A stretch of DNA of 44,633 bases from Terriglobia bacterium. GTDB lineage: Bacteria > Acidobacteriota > Terriglobia > Bryobacterales > Bryobacteraceae. The notes below the pieces were generated by a model. It did no database searches, had not been told where the DNA came from, and was given only the letters and a program-made list of their open reading frames with translations. This document shows positions 17,982-26,744 of this stretch, piece after piece (the first letter of the stretch is position 1; each line of letters opens with the position of its first letter). The stretch covers positions 1 to 44,633 of the forward strand of contig JAIQFI010000048.1 in the NCBI GenBank assembly GCA_020073345.1, read 5' to 3'. The position numbers were made by a program, and so were the translations under genes.

Positions 17982-19148
17982 TCAGAGAAGAACTCCCTCT
18001 CGTCCTAGCCGCCGAAGAAACAGGTAATGGGACCCGAGGGCAGCCCAGAGCGATTCGTTGACCGAGTACCGCACGCCGTGACGCCGGCAGGCCTCCTCTA
18101 CGAGCGGCGCGAGCCCTGGATAGTGAACGTGGGAGACCCGTGGAAACAGGTGGTGTTCGATCTGGTGGTTCAAACCGCCCACGAACCACGTGAGCCAGCG
18201 GCATTGACAAGCGAAGTTAGCGGTCGCTTCAATCTGATGCGCCTCCCAACCCAGAGGGAACGGCGATTCAGTGCTAATGGATTGTGAGAATTTGGTTTCC
18301 TCCACGCAGTGAGCCAGTTGAAATACGAGGCTGAGTACCAGGCCGAGCACAAAGGCGACGACCAGGTACGCGATCAATACGGCCCCAATCGGGCGTTGAG
18401 TTGCAGGCAGGGCAAACCACACTCCCAGAAACGCGAGCTTGCCTCCCACGAGAAGGACCATCTCCCGCCCTGTCGGCCGCGAAACCCGCACCCGCCCAAT
18501 CATGCCTCTTTTCATCAAATCCCGATAATCGTCGTACAAGTGCCACTTGAACGCCAGCAACCCATAAAGCGGCCACAAATAGATGTGCTGGTATCGATGG
18601 AATTTCCGTGCTCTGGCATATGGCGACAGCCGTCCGACCAAGCCAACCTGAATGTCTTCGTCTTCGCCTTCGATGTTCGTGTAGCCGTGGTGCTTCACAT
18701 TGTGCTTCCGGTACCAGCAGTACGAACTCGCGCCGAGCAGATCGAACGTCAGTGCCAGCAGCCTATTTCCGAACCGCGACCTGCAAAATGAGCCATGGCT
18801 GGCATCGTGAGAAACATTGAATGCAATGCCCGCCAGACAGATACCGAGTAAGACCAAGATGGGAACGGCGAACGTCCACGATGAAACATACAGCAGCAGA
18901 CTCAAATAGAGGACAGCGGCCGTAGCGCAGAGAACCGCAGCTTTCGCGTACAATCGCATGCCACCGCGGACACCCCCACCAACCCGCTGAGAATACTCCT
19001 CGGCAGCACGCCGAAGGTCCCGGCGAAGCTCACAGGGTACCGGCTGCGGCGCCATACCCGATGGGAACTCGCGCGGGGGGCACCCGGCGGCCCGAAGCTC
19101 CGCCGTGCTCGCGTTCCCCAAAGGATATAAGCCCGCCGCGGCAGTCAT
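17982..19148 (-). CDS. Membrane-bound fatty acid desaturase
   Basis: A di-iron membrane desaturase that introduces double bonds in acyl chains. All three histidine boxes are present: HDASH at residues 114-118, HNVKHH at 149-154 and HQIEHH at 328-333. The last box with Q-x-x-H-H is typical of front-end/acyl-lipid desaturases. Hydrophobic membrane segments lie at about 68-115 and 229-280. At 388 aa the length is normal and there is no cytochrome b5 domain. ATG 19148 has GGAGG at about 19152-19156. It stands alone, convergent with the end of the IS21-type element (180 bases away). The exact regiospecificity cannot be read from sequence. Confidence 0.92.
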   Translation of the reverse strand: MTAAAGLYPLGNASTAELRAAGCPPREFPSGMAPQPVPCELRRDLRRAAEEYSQRVGGGVRGGMRLYAKAAVLCATAAVLYLSLLLYVSSWTFAVPILVLLGICLAGIAFNVSHDASHGSFCRSRFGNRLLALTFDLLGASSYCWYRKHNVKHHGYTNIEGEDEDIQVGLVGRLSPYARARKFHRYQHIYLWPLYGLLAFKWHLYDDYRDLMKRGMIGRVRVSRPTGREMVLLVGGKLAFLGVWFALPATQRPIGAVLIAYLVVAFVLGLVLSLVFQLAHCVEETKFSQSISTESPFPLGWEAHQIEATANFACQCRWLTWFVGGLNHQIEHHLFPRVSHVHYPGLAPLVEEACRRHGVRYSVNESLWAALGSHYLFLRRLGREGVLL

Positions 19149-19304
19149 GCCGCCTCCAGCACGATTCGCCCATGATCCATGTTATGTCGTCGGCTGGTCG
19201 CCCACCAAGGGCATTACAGAACCTCACGAAGTTAGCGAAGAGCGCCGGATCGGATTTGCGCGATGTCAGTCCGCCAGCCAGCCGTGAGCGCGGGCCACCG
19301 TGGG

Positions 19305-19556
19305 CTAAATCCGCGTGGCTGAGTCATTCGGAACTCGGGCGCACTGTTTGAAAAGCTCGCCTTCCAAAACGAGAAACTCTCGTCCTCGCCAATGCACATG
19401 AGCTAATCCGCCCGCATAATCGCCTTGTTGCCACTCCACGCTAGAGCCGGCAGGTATGACAACGTCGGCGAAGGACTTCCTTGAAAAGACGCTTAACGGG
19501 ATCATGACTCGGTAGGAGGATCGGCTAGCGGGAGTCATGCCACTCGGAGTATACAC
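19305..19556 (-). CDS. Small 'IPAG' protein (member c)
   Basis: A short protein of up to 83 aa. The core reads VVIPAGSSVEW, then AHVHWRGREFLVLEGEL, which matches the plan of three other small genes in this window (32162-32370, 32355-32645, 20682-20900): an I-P-x-G turn, a variable loop, then a strand with W/aromatic and a final helix. This suggests a small SH3-like barrel. The start is uncertain: GTG 19556, an ATG at about 19538, or ATG 19505 (66 aa), none with a strong ribosome binding site. Role unknown. Confidence 0.5.
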   Translation of the reverse strand: MYTPSGMTPASRSSYRVMIPLSVFSRKSFADVVIPAGSSVEWQQGDYAGGLAHVHWRGREFLVLEGELFKQCARVPNDSATRI

Positions 19557-19666
19557 CTATTTCAGCCAGTGCGCGACGCCACTCTCTGGCATCTCATCCC
19601 AGCCCGTACTCAGTATGACAACTGCATGGTTGACTCGCTGTGCAAACCCACTTAGCATTGGGGAAA

Positions 19667-19837
19667 ATGGCGAAGCACAAGAAAGTGGATGTTGATCAGT
19701 TACTTAGGGAGCGGCTCAAAGAGCTCGGTGCCATAGGCGGCAAGGCCGCGGCCAAGAAACCATCGAAGGATGAGCGGGCCGAAACAGCCAAGAAGGCCGC
19801 CGCGGCGCGGTGGGGGAAGAAGGGGAAGGGCTCCTAA
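19667..19837 (+). CDS. Small Lys/Ala-rich basic protein
   Basis: A 56-residue basic protein (MAKHKKVDVDQLLRERLKEL...) with an IGGKAAAKK turn and a C-terminal ERAETAKKAAAARWGKK block. This 'GGKAxAKK...ERxExAxKAAxARW' layout is common in small nucleic-acid-binding, histone-H1-like proteins, so nucleic acid binding is likely. ATG 19667 follows GGGGAAA. The TAA at 19835-19837 overlaps the next ATG as TAATG, which indicates translational coupling. Confidence 0.65.
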   Translation: MAKHKKVDVDQLLRERLKELGAIGGKAAAKKPSKDERAETAKKAAAARWGKKGKGS

Positions 19838-20187
19838 TGTTTGGCAGGAACCCTGCCGGTTTTGCATCAAAGATTCGCGAGCTCATCATTTACTTGGAAG
19901 CCGAGAACTGGGAGCAAGCCGATCTGTGCGTCGGCGATTGCACGAAGTTCCTTCGCGACCTGCTAACACCTCGGGACACCCAATCAAGAATGGGATCCTT
20001 AAACGCCCCAGAGCCGATAGTTCCGGCAAGTGAGTTCGGAGCTGAACGGGTCAAAGAAACCCTCTTCGCTTTCGATTCGACCAGAATGAGTGTAGCCAAA
20101 AGGGATCGCAACGAAAGTCTCATCGCCGGCAGATCCGCGCTGGAAAAGTGGGAGCGTAAGCCGACGCCGAGAGCGCAGAGAGATTGA
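19837..20187 (+). CDS. Hypothetical small helical protein coupled to the basic protein
   Basis: A 116-residue protein starting at the ATG that overlaps the preceding stop (TAATG). It is mostly helical and polar (KIRELIIYLEAENWEQADLC), without signal peptide or recognised domain. The overlap with the basic protein gene says the two are made together. A further, frameshifted reading frame starts at 20190. Confidence 0.6.
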   Translation: MFGRNPAGFASKIRELIIYLEAENWEQADLCVGDCTKFLRDLLTPRDTQSRMGSLNAPEPIVPASEFGAERVKETLFAFDSTRMSVAKRDRNESLIAGRSALEKWERKPTPRAQRD

Positions 20188-20189
20188 AC

Positions 20190-20421
20190 GTGACGACCGA
20201 TCAGGCCACGGTTCTACGCTTTCTTGGGAATGCCTTTAAGCTCCGCGTGAGAAGCGGCATTTGGCGCCTAAAGCAACTATGTAAACCGATATGAAGATTG
20301 TCCCGGAGGCCAGACCACCATTGACGAGCTTGTCAGCTTGGGGTACATCTACCCTAGTAACAACCTCACCGAAGCGGGGCGATTAGCACTCGCGTTGATT
20401 CCGCGGCCGAGGCAAAGTTGA
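20190..20421 (+). pseudogene. Frameshifted small gene, third in the small-protein operon
   Basis: From GTG 20190 the frame gives VTTDQATVLRFLGNAFKLRV...IWRLK and then meets a stop. In the next frame, just after CGCCTAAAG (about 20268-20276), the sequence continues as NYVNRYEDC...TIDELVSLGYIYP, NNLTEAGRLALAL, ending at TGA 20419-20421. The joined product looks like a small winged-helix-like protein with the usual 'LxxxGYI...LTExGRxAL' ending. One extra base would explain the break. It starts two bases after the preceding stop. Confidence 0.45.
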
Positions 20422-20464
20422 AAAAGACCGGACCGAGCAGGCGGGATGCAGTTAGGAGAACCAC

Positions 20465-20644
20465 ATGGCAGACGATTTATCGAAACGGGGACTGGCAGAT
20501 CGATCCAAGGTCAACGTAAACGAAGATTGAGAAAGGCGCTGGTGGTGTGAGAAGTTTGGCTGTACTTCGGAGAATCTGAGGGCGGCCGAAAATGCAGTCG
20601 GAACCTCCGCCGCCAAAGTCGAGGAGTGCCTAAAACGCCGATAG
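20465..20644 (+). pseudogene. DUF3606-like small protein gene with internal TGA
   Basis: From ATG 20465 the frame reads MADDLSKRGLADRSKVNVNE, D, stop, ERRWWCEKFGC, then AVGTSAAKVEECLKRR, ending at TAG 20642-20644. The family pattern (R-S-x-I/V-N-V-N-E-D-x-E...W...LG...L..AV..VG.....V...L) is characteristic of DUF3606. The internal TGA (20528-20530) sits where relatives often have Trp or Tyr, so TGG to TGA is the simplest explanation. Confidence 0.7.
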
Positions 20645-20681
20645 AAACGCGGGCGAATTGTAACGGGAGAAATAGCCAGCG

Positions 20682-20900
20682 GTGAGTTTCATCATCTCGA
20701 AATCTCGATTTCTAGCTAGCGAAGAGGAAAGCTTGCCAGGTTCTACAACTGAAATTCCGGTTGGTGAGAGGTCGGTTATTCTGCTTAAGCAATACGACCC
20801 GGCCAGGGTGCGCTTCTCATGGAATGGCAAACACTGGTGGGCGTTTAAAACGCTATTCGAGGAGTATACGACGCCAGAAACGGGGCGAGATCGCCTTTGA
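20682..20900 (+). CDS. Small 'IPVG' protein (member d)
   Basis: A 72-residue protein. Its centre, TEIPVGERSVILLKQYDPAR followed by VRFSWNGKHWWAFKTLFEEY, has the same plan as the other IPAG small proteins in the window: I-P-x-G turn, loop, strand with SWNGK, aromatic strand and short helix. GTG 20682 follows GGGAGA at a rather long distance. Role unknown. Confidence 0.5.
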   Translation: MSFIISKSRFLASEEESLPGSTTEIPVGERSVILLKQYDPARVRFSWNGKHWWAFKTLFEEYTTPETGRDRL

Positions 20901-21018
20901 AACTGTGGCCATCTACCGATTCGCACGACAGATGCAAGACACGCGCAGGATGGTGAGCTGGCTTAGATATCAAGTAGGGGTTAGTGGGAAAACGGGAATA
21001 GTGCCCTGGGCGCGCCTG

Positions 21019-21063
21019 GGCGAAGAAAACGGCGTCTACGTACTGTGCGAAAACCTCATCCTT
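21019..21063 (-). repeat. 45-bp imperfect inverted repeat, left copy
   Basis: Read on the minus strand this stretch matches 25007-25051 on the plus strand at about 40 of 45 positions, including an unbroken run GTACGTAGACGCCGTTT. The pair brackets the kinase and methyltransferase genes, about 4 kb apart. Confidence 0.7.
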
Positions 21064-21159
21064 TGAAACACCAGCTACACTCCATGGCCGCGTTGTCCGA
21101 AGACGTGGTTGGGAAAGGACACCGCCAAGGCAGCGGGTGGGATAATTGGTCAGCCTCCC

Positions 21160-23762
21160 ATGCCGCTCGCTCCTTTGACTCATCTCGGGCCTTACGAAAG
21201 CCCCCATTGGTGCGGGCGGGATGGGAGAAGTATACAAGGCTCGCGATACGCGCCTGGACCGCATCGTTGCCATCAAGGTTTCAAAGGAAAAATTCTCCGA
21301 GCGATTCGAGCGCGAGGCCCGGGCCGTCGCCTCTCTGAATCATCCCCACATCTGTACGCTGCACGACGTAGGACCTGATTACCTGGTGATGGAGTACATC
21401 GAGGGGACGCCCCTAAAGGGTCCTCTCCCGCTGGGCGAAGCGTTGCGATTGGCAAGCCAAATCGCGGGGGCTTTGGACGCGGCGCATCGCAAGGGCATCA
21501 CCCACCGTGACCTCAAGCCCGGCAATATCCTGGTGACCAAGGCGGGCATCAAGCTGCTGGATTTCGGGCTGGCGAAGCTTGCACCCGCGCTGGCGGTCCG
21601 CAGCGACACCGAGACCCTCCCGCTCACCGATGTCGGCGTCATCCTAGGCACGCTGCAGTACATGTCGCCGGAACAAGTTGAGGGCAGAGAGGCGGACCCG
21701 CGTAGCGACATCTTTGCGTTCGGCCTGGTCCTGTACGAGCTGCTGGCCGGAACGCGCGCCTTCTCCGCGTCCACCCAAGCCGGCCTGATGGCGGCGATTC
21801 TCAAGGAAGCGCCGCGTCCGCTCACATCGCTGCAGCCGTTGATCCCTCCAGCACTCGACCGCACCGTCAGCAAGTGTCTGGCAAAAGACCCCGACGACCG
21901 CTGGCAGAGCGCCCGCGACCTGAAAGCCGAACTGGAGTGGATCGCAACCGGCAACTCAGTGTCCGATTTGGCGCTTCCGCAGGCGGTGTCTCGACGCTCT
22001 GTTTTTCCTGGATTGCGAGTGCCGCGGCCGCCGGGTCGGGTGCCACCGGACTCGCGCTCTGGGCCTGGGGCCGCAAGAACTCACCGGTTGCCTTGGAAGC
22101 CACGCGGTCTCGATTTGCTCCTCCCGAGGGCACATGGCTGGCCCGCCAGTTCACCCAACAATCGCTGGCGCTATCACCTACGGGACACCGCGTGGCGATG
22201 ATTGCGTCCGGCGAACGGGGTTCCATGATCTGGGTTCAGCGGCTGGACTCTCTTACAGCCAGCCCTCTTCCGGGAACCGAAGGCGCAACGATGCTGTTCT
22301 GGTCTCCAGACGCGTCATTCATCGGTTTTTGGGCCGACGGGAAACTGAAGAAGATCCCTAAGGAGGGAGGCACGCCCCTCCCGATCTGCGATCTTCCTGG
22401 AGCGTGGTCGGCCACTTGGAATCAAGACAATCTGATTGTCGCGCAAACCGATTTTCAGGGGCCTTCCGTCAAAATATCTGTCCAGTCCGGCGCGGTTAGC
22501 CCCGGTAAGCCGCTCAATTGGCCGAAGTTCCTTCCAGGAGGAAAGCATCTGCTCTATGTGAACCTGGATCCTGAGATCAAGGGACTGCGGGCATATGTGG
22601 CAGAGTTGTCAACGGGCCACGAGACAGAGCTCATGCCCACTGACACGCAGGTCACCTTCACACCGGACCAACCAGGAAGCAGCCAGGGATACCTCCTTTT
22701 CGGACGGGGCGCGACGCTGCTCGCGCTGCGTTTCGACGTGGAGCGGCTGAGCGTCATGGGAGATCCCGTGTCAGTGGCGAAAGATGTCCCTTTCTTTTGG
22801 GGGCTTGGGTGGTCGGAGTTTGATACATCCCCTGACGGAACCCTGATTTACTCTACCGGCTCGCAGGAAGCGCAGCTCACCTGGCTGGACCGCAGCGGGC
22901 GCGACTTGGGCGCCGTGGGTGTCTCTGGAGACTTCTTTGGGTTTTTTCGCTTATCGGCGGACGGGAAGAAAATCGCGGCAGACGTTTTCGATTTCAGCAG
23001 CGGGGGCGCGGATATCTGGGTCTTTGACGTGTCCCAGGCCACTGGCGAACGAGTGACGCACGATCCCGGCACGGAAGATTCCGCCGTCTGGTCGCCGGAC
23101 GGGACACGCATCGCTTATGGCAGCGGGCAAGGGGGGGCATGCAGCTAAAAGTGAAAGCCGCGAACGATCAGGGCAGCGGAGAAGGCTTTCCACCCGGATT
23201 TTTTCAGTTGCCCAGCGACTGGTCACACGATGGCCGATGGATTTTCTACCAAACAAATGGCGGCGAGGCAAACGGGGAAATATGGATTGCGTCGGTGGCT
23301 GATCGCAAGATTATGCCTCTATTACAGACCCGCTTTGATACCTCGTACCCAGTCTTGTCTCCCAGTGGGGAATACCTGGCCTATTCCGCCAACGATAACG
23401 GCCCCTCCGAAATTTACGTGCAGCGCTTTCATGGAGGGGATTCGCCGAAACTCGCTGGAGAGCGTCGCCGGGTCTCTCATGGCGGCGGTAACGGCCCGCG
23501 CTGGAGGCGGGATGGCAAGGAGCTTTTTTTCCTCTCTCCGGACCGCCAGATCATGGCAGTGGCCGTCAAACCGGGACCGGAGATCGAATTGGGGCCTCCC
23601 ACAGCCCTTTTCCGACTACCCACTTCCTACCGCTCCTTGGCCCCAGTGACGCTAGGATACGAGGTAAGCGCCGACGGTCAAAGATTCCTGGTGCCCATAA
23701 GGAAAACTGCCGGCGCGCCGTTGCAAGTGGTCGTCAACTGGCAGGCCGGACTGAAGGGATGA
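21160..23762 (+). pseudogene. Ser/Thr protein kinase with C-terminal PD40/TolB-like repeats, three frameshifts
   Basis: Hanks-type kinase of the kind abundant in Solibacter-like bacteria: cytoplasmic kinase, one transmembrane helix, extracytoplasmic beta-propeller. Visible parts are the start (MPLAPLTHLGPYE), the glycine loop IGAGGMGEVYKARD, VAIK, HRDLKPGN (from 21503), DFGLAKL (from 21560) and SPEQ. A transmembrane stretch (FSWIASAAAAGSGATGLAL) follows near 22010-22070, and then repeated SPDG-type strands. Three frame changes are needed: near 21203-21212 (run of five C), near 22002-22010 (run of five T) and at 23131-23137 (run of seven G). The pieces join perfectly in family order. The longest open pieces are 21221-22201, 21874-23148 and 23139-23762. 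Homopolymer positions make assembly error a serious alternative to true decay. Confidence 0.85.
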
Positions 23763-23842
23763 GCCTGGCCAGGCCGCGTGGGCAAGGTAGATTCCGCCGA
23801 TTTGGACCTGAGAAGTTTTGGTGAGAGTCGGCATATCGGAAT

Positions 23843-24403
23843 GTGGCTGTGTTGTTGCTGAACGGAACGAGAATGCGGGAATCCAGACCGCCGAACAGAG
23901 TCACTATTCCCCGCTGGATGGCTGTCATCCTGGCGCTACTCGCATGGCTAGTTGCGATTCCACTCGCACACGGAGTGGTTCCATGGGCCATCTCCACTCT
24001 TATGCCCCGTTACGGATGGGCAGAGGGGTCCCCAGGGATTTGGAATCGGCTCGGGCTGATCCCGGTCGCCATCGCCGCCGCCCTTCTTATCTGGATATTG
24101 GTCTTAGGCATTGTCCAGACTCCATCTAGGGTCAAGCTCGGACTGACTCCTTCCTTTCTGATGATGCGTGGCCCCTACAGATTCACGCGCAATCCGATGT
24201 ATGTCGCTGAACTGGGACTGTGGCTTGGCTGGGCGCTCTTTTTCGGAAGCCCCGGTGTCTTGATCGGATGCCTGGTATTCTGGTTGATCGTGAATTTAGT
24301 TATTCTGCCGCGGGAGGAACGCGGTTTGGAAGCGGCATTCGGCCAGGCCTATCTTCAGTACAAGAACAGAATTCCGGGTTGGTTGGGAAAGACCAAACAC
24401 TAG
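23843..24403 (+). CDS. Isoprenylcysteine carboxyl / phospholipid methyltransferase-like membrane protein
   Basis: A 186-residue membrane protein with four to five hydrophobic segments. The diagnostic C-terminal half reads GPYRFTRNPMYVAELGLWLG, then an ILPREERGLEAAFG segment and YLQYKNRIPGWL, the SAM-binding and catalytic pattern of the ICMT/PEMT family (R-N-P-x-Y, E-E-x-x-L, F-G-x-x-Y-x-x-Y). Substrate in bacteria is usually unknown; lipid or small isoprenoid methylation is likely. GTG 23843 or ATG 23873 may be the start; neither has a strong ribosome binding site. It follows the kinase by about 80 bases. Confidence 0.85.
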   Translation: MAVLLLNGTRMRESRPPNRVTIPRWMAVILALLAWLVAIPLAHGVVPWAISTLMPRYGWAEGSPGIWNRLGLIPVAIAAALLIWILVLGIVQTPSRVKLGLTPSFLMMRGPYRFTRNPMYVAELGLWLGWALFFGSPGVLIGCLVFWLIVNLVILPREERGLEAAFGQAYLQYKNRIPGWLGKTKH

Positions 24404-24649
24404 GGCGGCTATTTCGAGCAATCACAGCCGCGCACGGCTTCACCCGGTGACACGCCGTTGGTATCATTCCCGTGCTAGCATTTCCGAATCCCCCTCCGAC
24501 CGCGTCCTCGCCGATGTCGGCCGCAGGACCGAAGTTCAGACCGCGTTCGTGAAAGATCAGTTTCGGCTCCCGCCGGACGGCCACTCGAATCGCGTAGATG
24601 TCGCTGGAATCGGGACAGCCCGAAATCAATGTTGCGATATTTCCGTCCT

Positions 24650-24925
24650 TCACCGAGCGGCGGCAGGTATCGAACGGAGGCCTGATGCGGCGCGGTGGCG
24701 AAAAGACGGCCGCGAACTTTACTATGTTTCGCTTCAGCGTCAGGTGATGGCCGTCGAAGTCAGGGCTGGCCCGCCCTTCCAAACACTCCCAACCAAACCG
24801 CTGTTTCGGGCGACGCAGGGAATGGCGATTTCCGCGAACACCTACAACTAAGCGGTCACGGGCGACGGGCAGAAGTTCCTGCTGCGGGAGCCGTCATCAA
24901 CTGGCCCGCAACGTTGACCAAATGA
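24650..24925 (+). pseudogene. Remnant of a second kinase/PD40 C-terminus
   Basis: The frame ending at 24851 reads DAARWRKDGRELYYVSLQRQ then VMAVEV, PFQTLPTKPLF and ISANTYN-stop. It matches the last part of the intact-looking kinase tail upstream (RWRRDGKELFFLSPDRQIMA). After the TAA (at a position where family members have Tyr) the frame goes on as AVTGDGQKFLLREP, and a third frame supplies VINWPATLTK with a TGA at 24923-24925, the usual end of such proteins (compare VVNWQAGLKG upstream). No kinase domain is present. It is a degraded tail of another copy. Confidence 0.7.
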
Positions 24926-25006
24926 ACGCTGCGTGCCTCAGTCACGCTGGATTCCCAAGTCCTTGTTTGTCGGCAATCTGGAACAGTAGTTCGGACCTCG
25001 TGCCGG

Positions 25007-25051
25007 AAGGATGTGTTCTTCGCACCGTACGTAGACGCCGTTTGCTTCGCC
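25007..25051 (+). repeat. 45-bp imperfect inverted repeat, right copy
   Basis: Partner of 21019-21063 (minus strand), about 40 of 45 positions identical. It lies between the second kinase remnant and the truncated surface protein and is not inside any supported gene. Confidence 0.7.
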
Positions 25052-25147
25052 TGTAGTCAGCCAGCTTCGGGACTTGGGCGAGCACCCCATTTAGGCACAA
25101 GCATCCAGGGCACATCTCCGGTTTGCCCACAAAACAGCAGTTGGCGT

Positions 25148-25945
25148 TTATTTTGTGAGCACCGGTATGGTCGTGAGCGTGCCATCGTTCTTGGCTCGTA
25201 GGCCGACGGCGCTGATCTTGGCGCCTGGCGGGACGACGAACTCCACCATGCCGCGCTTGTTTGCGGTCACGGCGTAGTTATCCGGCAGCATGAAGGAGGT
25301 GTGCCCGCCGCTCGCTAGATTGATCGATGTGGTTTGCAACGGCGTTCCCGCGTCATCGTATATTCGCACCGTCACATTCGCTGCTGCGGCGATCTGATTC
25401 GCAAGCGCGACTCCGGTGGTCAGACCATTCTTATCGTCGAACACCAGCACAAAGCTGTTCGGCGTCCTCGTTTCGAGAGGCACCGAGGCTTCCTGGCCAA
25501 ACGTGGTCCAACGGAAGATCTCAAAACCGCTGATGTTACCGGTGGCCGTCAACTGTGCCGAGCCGATCACCAGCGCTTGTGCGTCCTGGGCCTGCGTCTC
25601 GACCACCAGCATCGCGCCCGCCGCCAGCGTTTGCGTCAATGCCGCGGTGGTGATGTTCGTCACCGACTGTGGGAGGACCAGCGGCACCGGAAGCGCAACG
25701 CCGTTCTCATCGAAGAAGCTCAGCGTGAACTGCGCCGATGCGCTGCCCGTGTTGACCAGATAGAACACGCTAGTCCAGCCGCCGTTCAATGCCACGTGAG
25801 TGATGGATCCGCCGCTGGTGCCGACGTTGGCCAGCACTGGCAACGTCGTCAGCGCCGGACCGTTGGCCCGCAGACCCAGCACGCTGAGCTGGCCTCCCGG
25901 AGGCGTATCGAACTCTATGGTTCCACGCTTGCCGGCAGTCGCCGG
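25148..25945 (-). pseudogene. C-terminal part of a surface/adhesin-like protein, 5' end lost
   Basis: The frame is open to 26137, but from about 25945 upstream it is antisense to a recombinase fragment, so only about 265 residues are genuine. These contain two copies of an ending module: KRGTIEFDTPPGGQLSVLGL with ALTTLPVL, and KRGMVEFVVPPGAKISAVGL with TLTTIPVLTK at the C-terminus. Between them is a Ser/Thr/Ala-rich beta region (GGWTSVFYLVNTGSA, FTLSFFDENG). This ending is typical of large secreted proteins of Solibacter-like bacteria. The start and signal peptide are missing. Confidence 0.7.
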
Positions 25946-25949
25946 AAAT

Positions 25950-26229
25950 CCCGGCGGCGGAGAGCAGGAGCGGGCGGAGATCGCGTCTATGCTGGCGTCC
26001 GTGGGCAAGGATGCTTTCGAGGACCGCGTAGGCGAGCTGAAGGCGTTCATGCTGTCGAGCCTGTCTGATATTCGGGGCCTGCTGGCTGACGATCCGGCCA
26101 GGGCCAAGGCGAAGTTGGCCAAGCACGCTGGGCCCATCCGGCTGACTCCGGGATCAGAAGGCTACACGGTGGAGGGGGAATGGGACCTGCTGGGGGCGTC
26201 TAGAGCGAGTTTTGCGGGGGCTAGCTCTG
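25950..26229 (+). pseudogene. C-terminal fragment of a serine recombinase (resolvase family)
   Basis: The segment ERAEIASMLASVGKDAFEDR...LADDPARAKAKLAKHAGPIR, then LTPGSEGYTVEGEWDLLG, matches the C-terminal end of large serine recombinases, which commonly finish with '...AKxxLxKHxxxIxLTPxGxxYxVxGxWDLLG'. The catalytic N-terminal domain and zinc-ribbon region are absent and the frame runs without a start into the antisense of the surface protein gene. It is the scar of an old mobile element. Confidence 0.75.
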
Positions 26230-26308
26230 TGGCTATTCATAACGCCATGGGAGCGTGGCTACGGCGCATGTGGTCTCTTCCCAAGAATGGAAGGCGACAG
26301 CGACCCCC

Positions 26309-26704
26309 ATGGAACCCTTAACCAAGGAAACGCAGGCTTCGATAGAACCCTGGTATCGCACCATTACACGTTCCGCAGCCCGGCTGCGAAGCAAGTACGG
26401 CCCGATTGACCGACTGACGGCTCACCGAATGGCTCGCCTCCTTGCTGCATGCCTCGTACCGCGTCGGCCGTCGGGACGGAAGCCGACACCGCCAGTTCTA
26501 ACCGCTCTGCAACTACGTGAGCGAGGCGTCCCGTGGGTCCAGGTGTACCCGCTCGCTATCCCAAACTTTCCAGAAATGCCCTGGTGCCTTCAAAATGTTC
26601 GGAAGCACAACCTCCGGCGAGCCGTCTACGCCTGCCGTTGGCGCCGACGACGACGCCTTCAGAATTTGAACTTCGGGACGAGAATTCGCTCGCGGGGTCG
26701 GTGA
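26309..26704 (+). CDS. Hypothetical basic protein
   Basis: I do not recognise it. From ATG 26309 (MEPLTKETQASIEPWYRTIT) it gives about 131 aa. The middle (LTAHRMARLLAACLVPRRPS then LTALQLRERGVPWVQVYPLA) looks helix-turn-helix-like. The Arg-rich C-terminus looks non-native and may be out of frame. It lies right behind the recombinase scar, so it may be another remnant. Confidence 0.3.
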   Translation: MEPLTKETQASIEPWYRTITRSAARLRSKYGPIDRLTAHRMARLLAACLVPRRPSGRKPTPPVLTALQLRERGVPWVQVYPLAIPNFPEMPWCLQNVRKHNLRRAVYACRWRRRRRLQNLNFGTRIRSRGR

Positions 26705-26744
26705 TAGATCCAGGACTAAATAGCGTGATCCGGCCAAGTGAATG

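Noticed and set aside
24300-24782. 160-codon minus-strand frame behind the methyltransferase
   Set aside because: No recognisable family, no ribosome binding site, and it overlaps the methyltransferase gene and the kinase remnant on the other strand.
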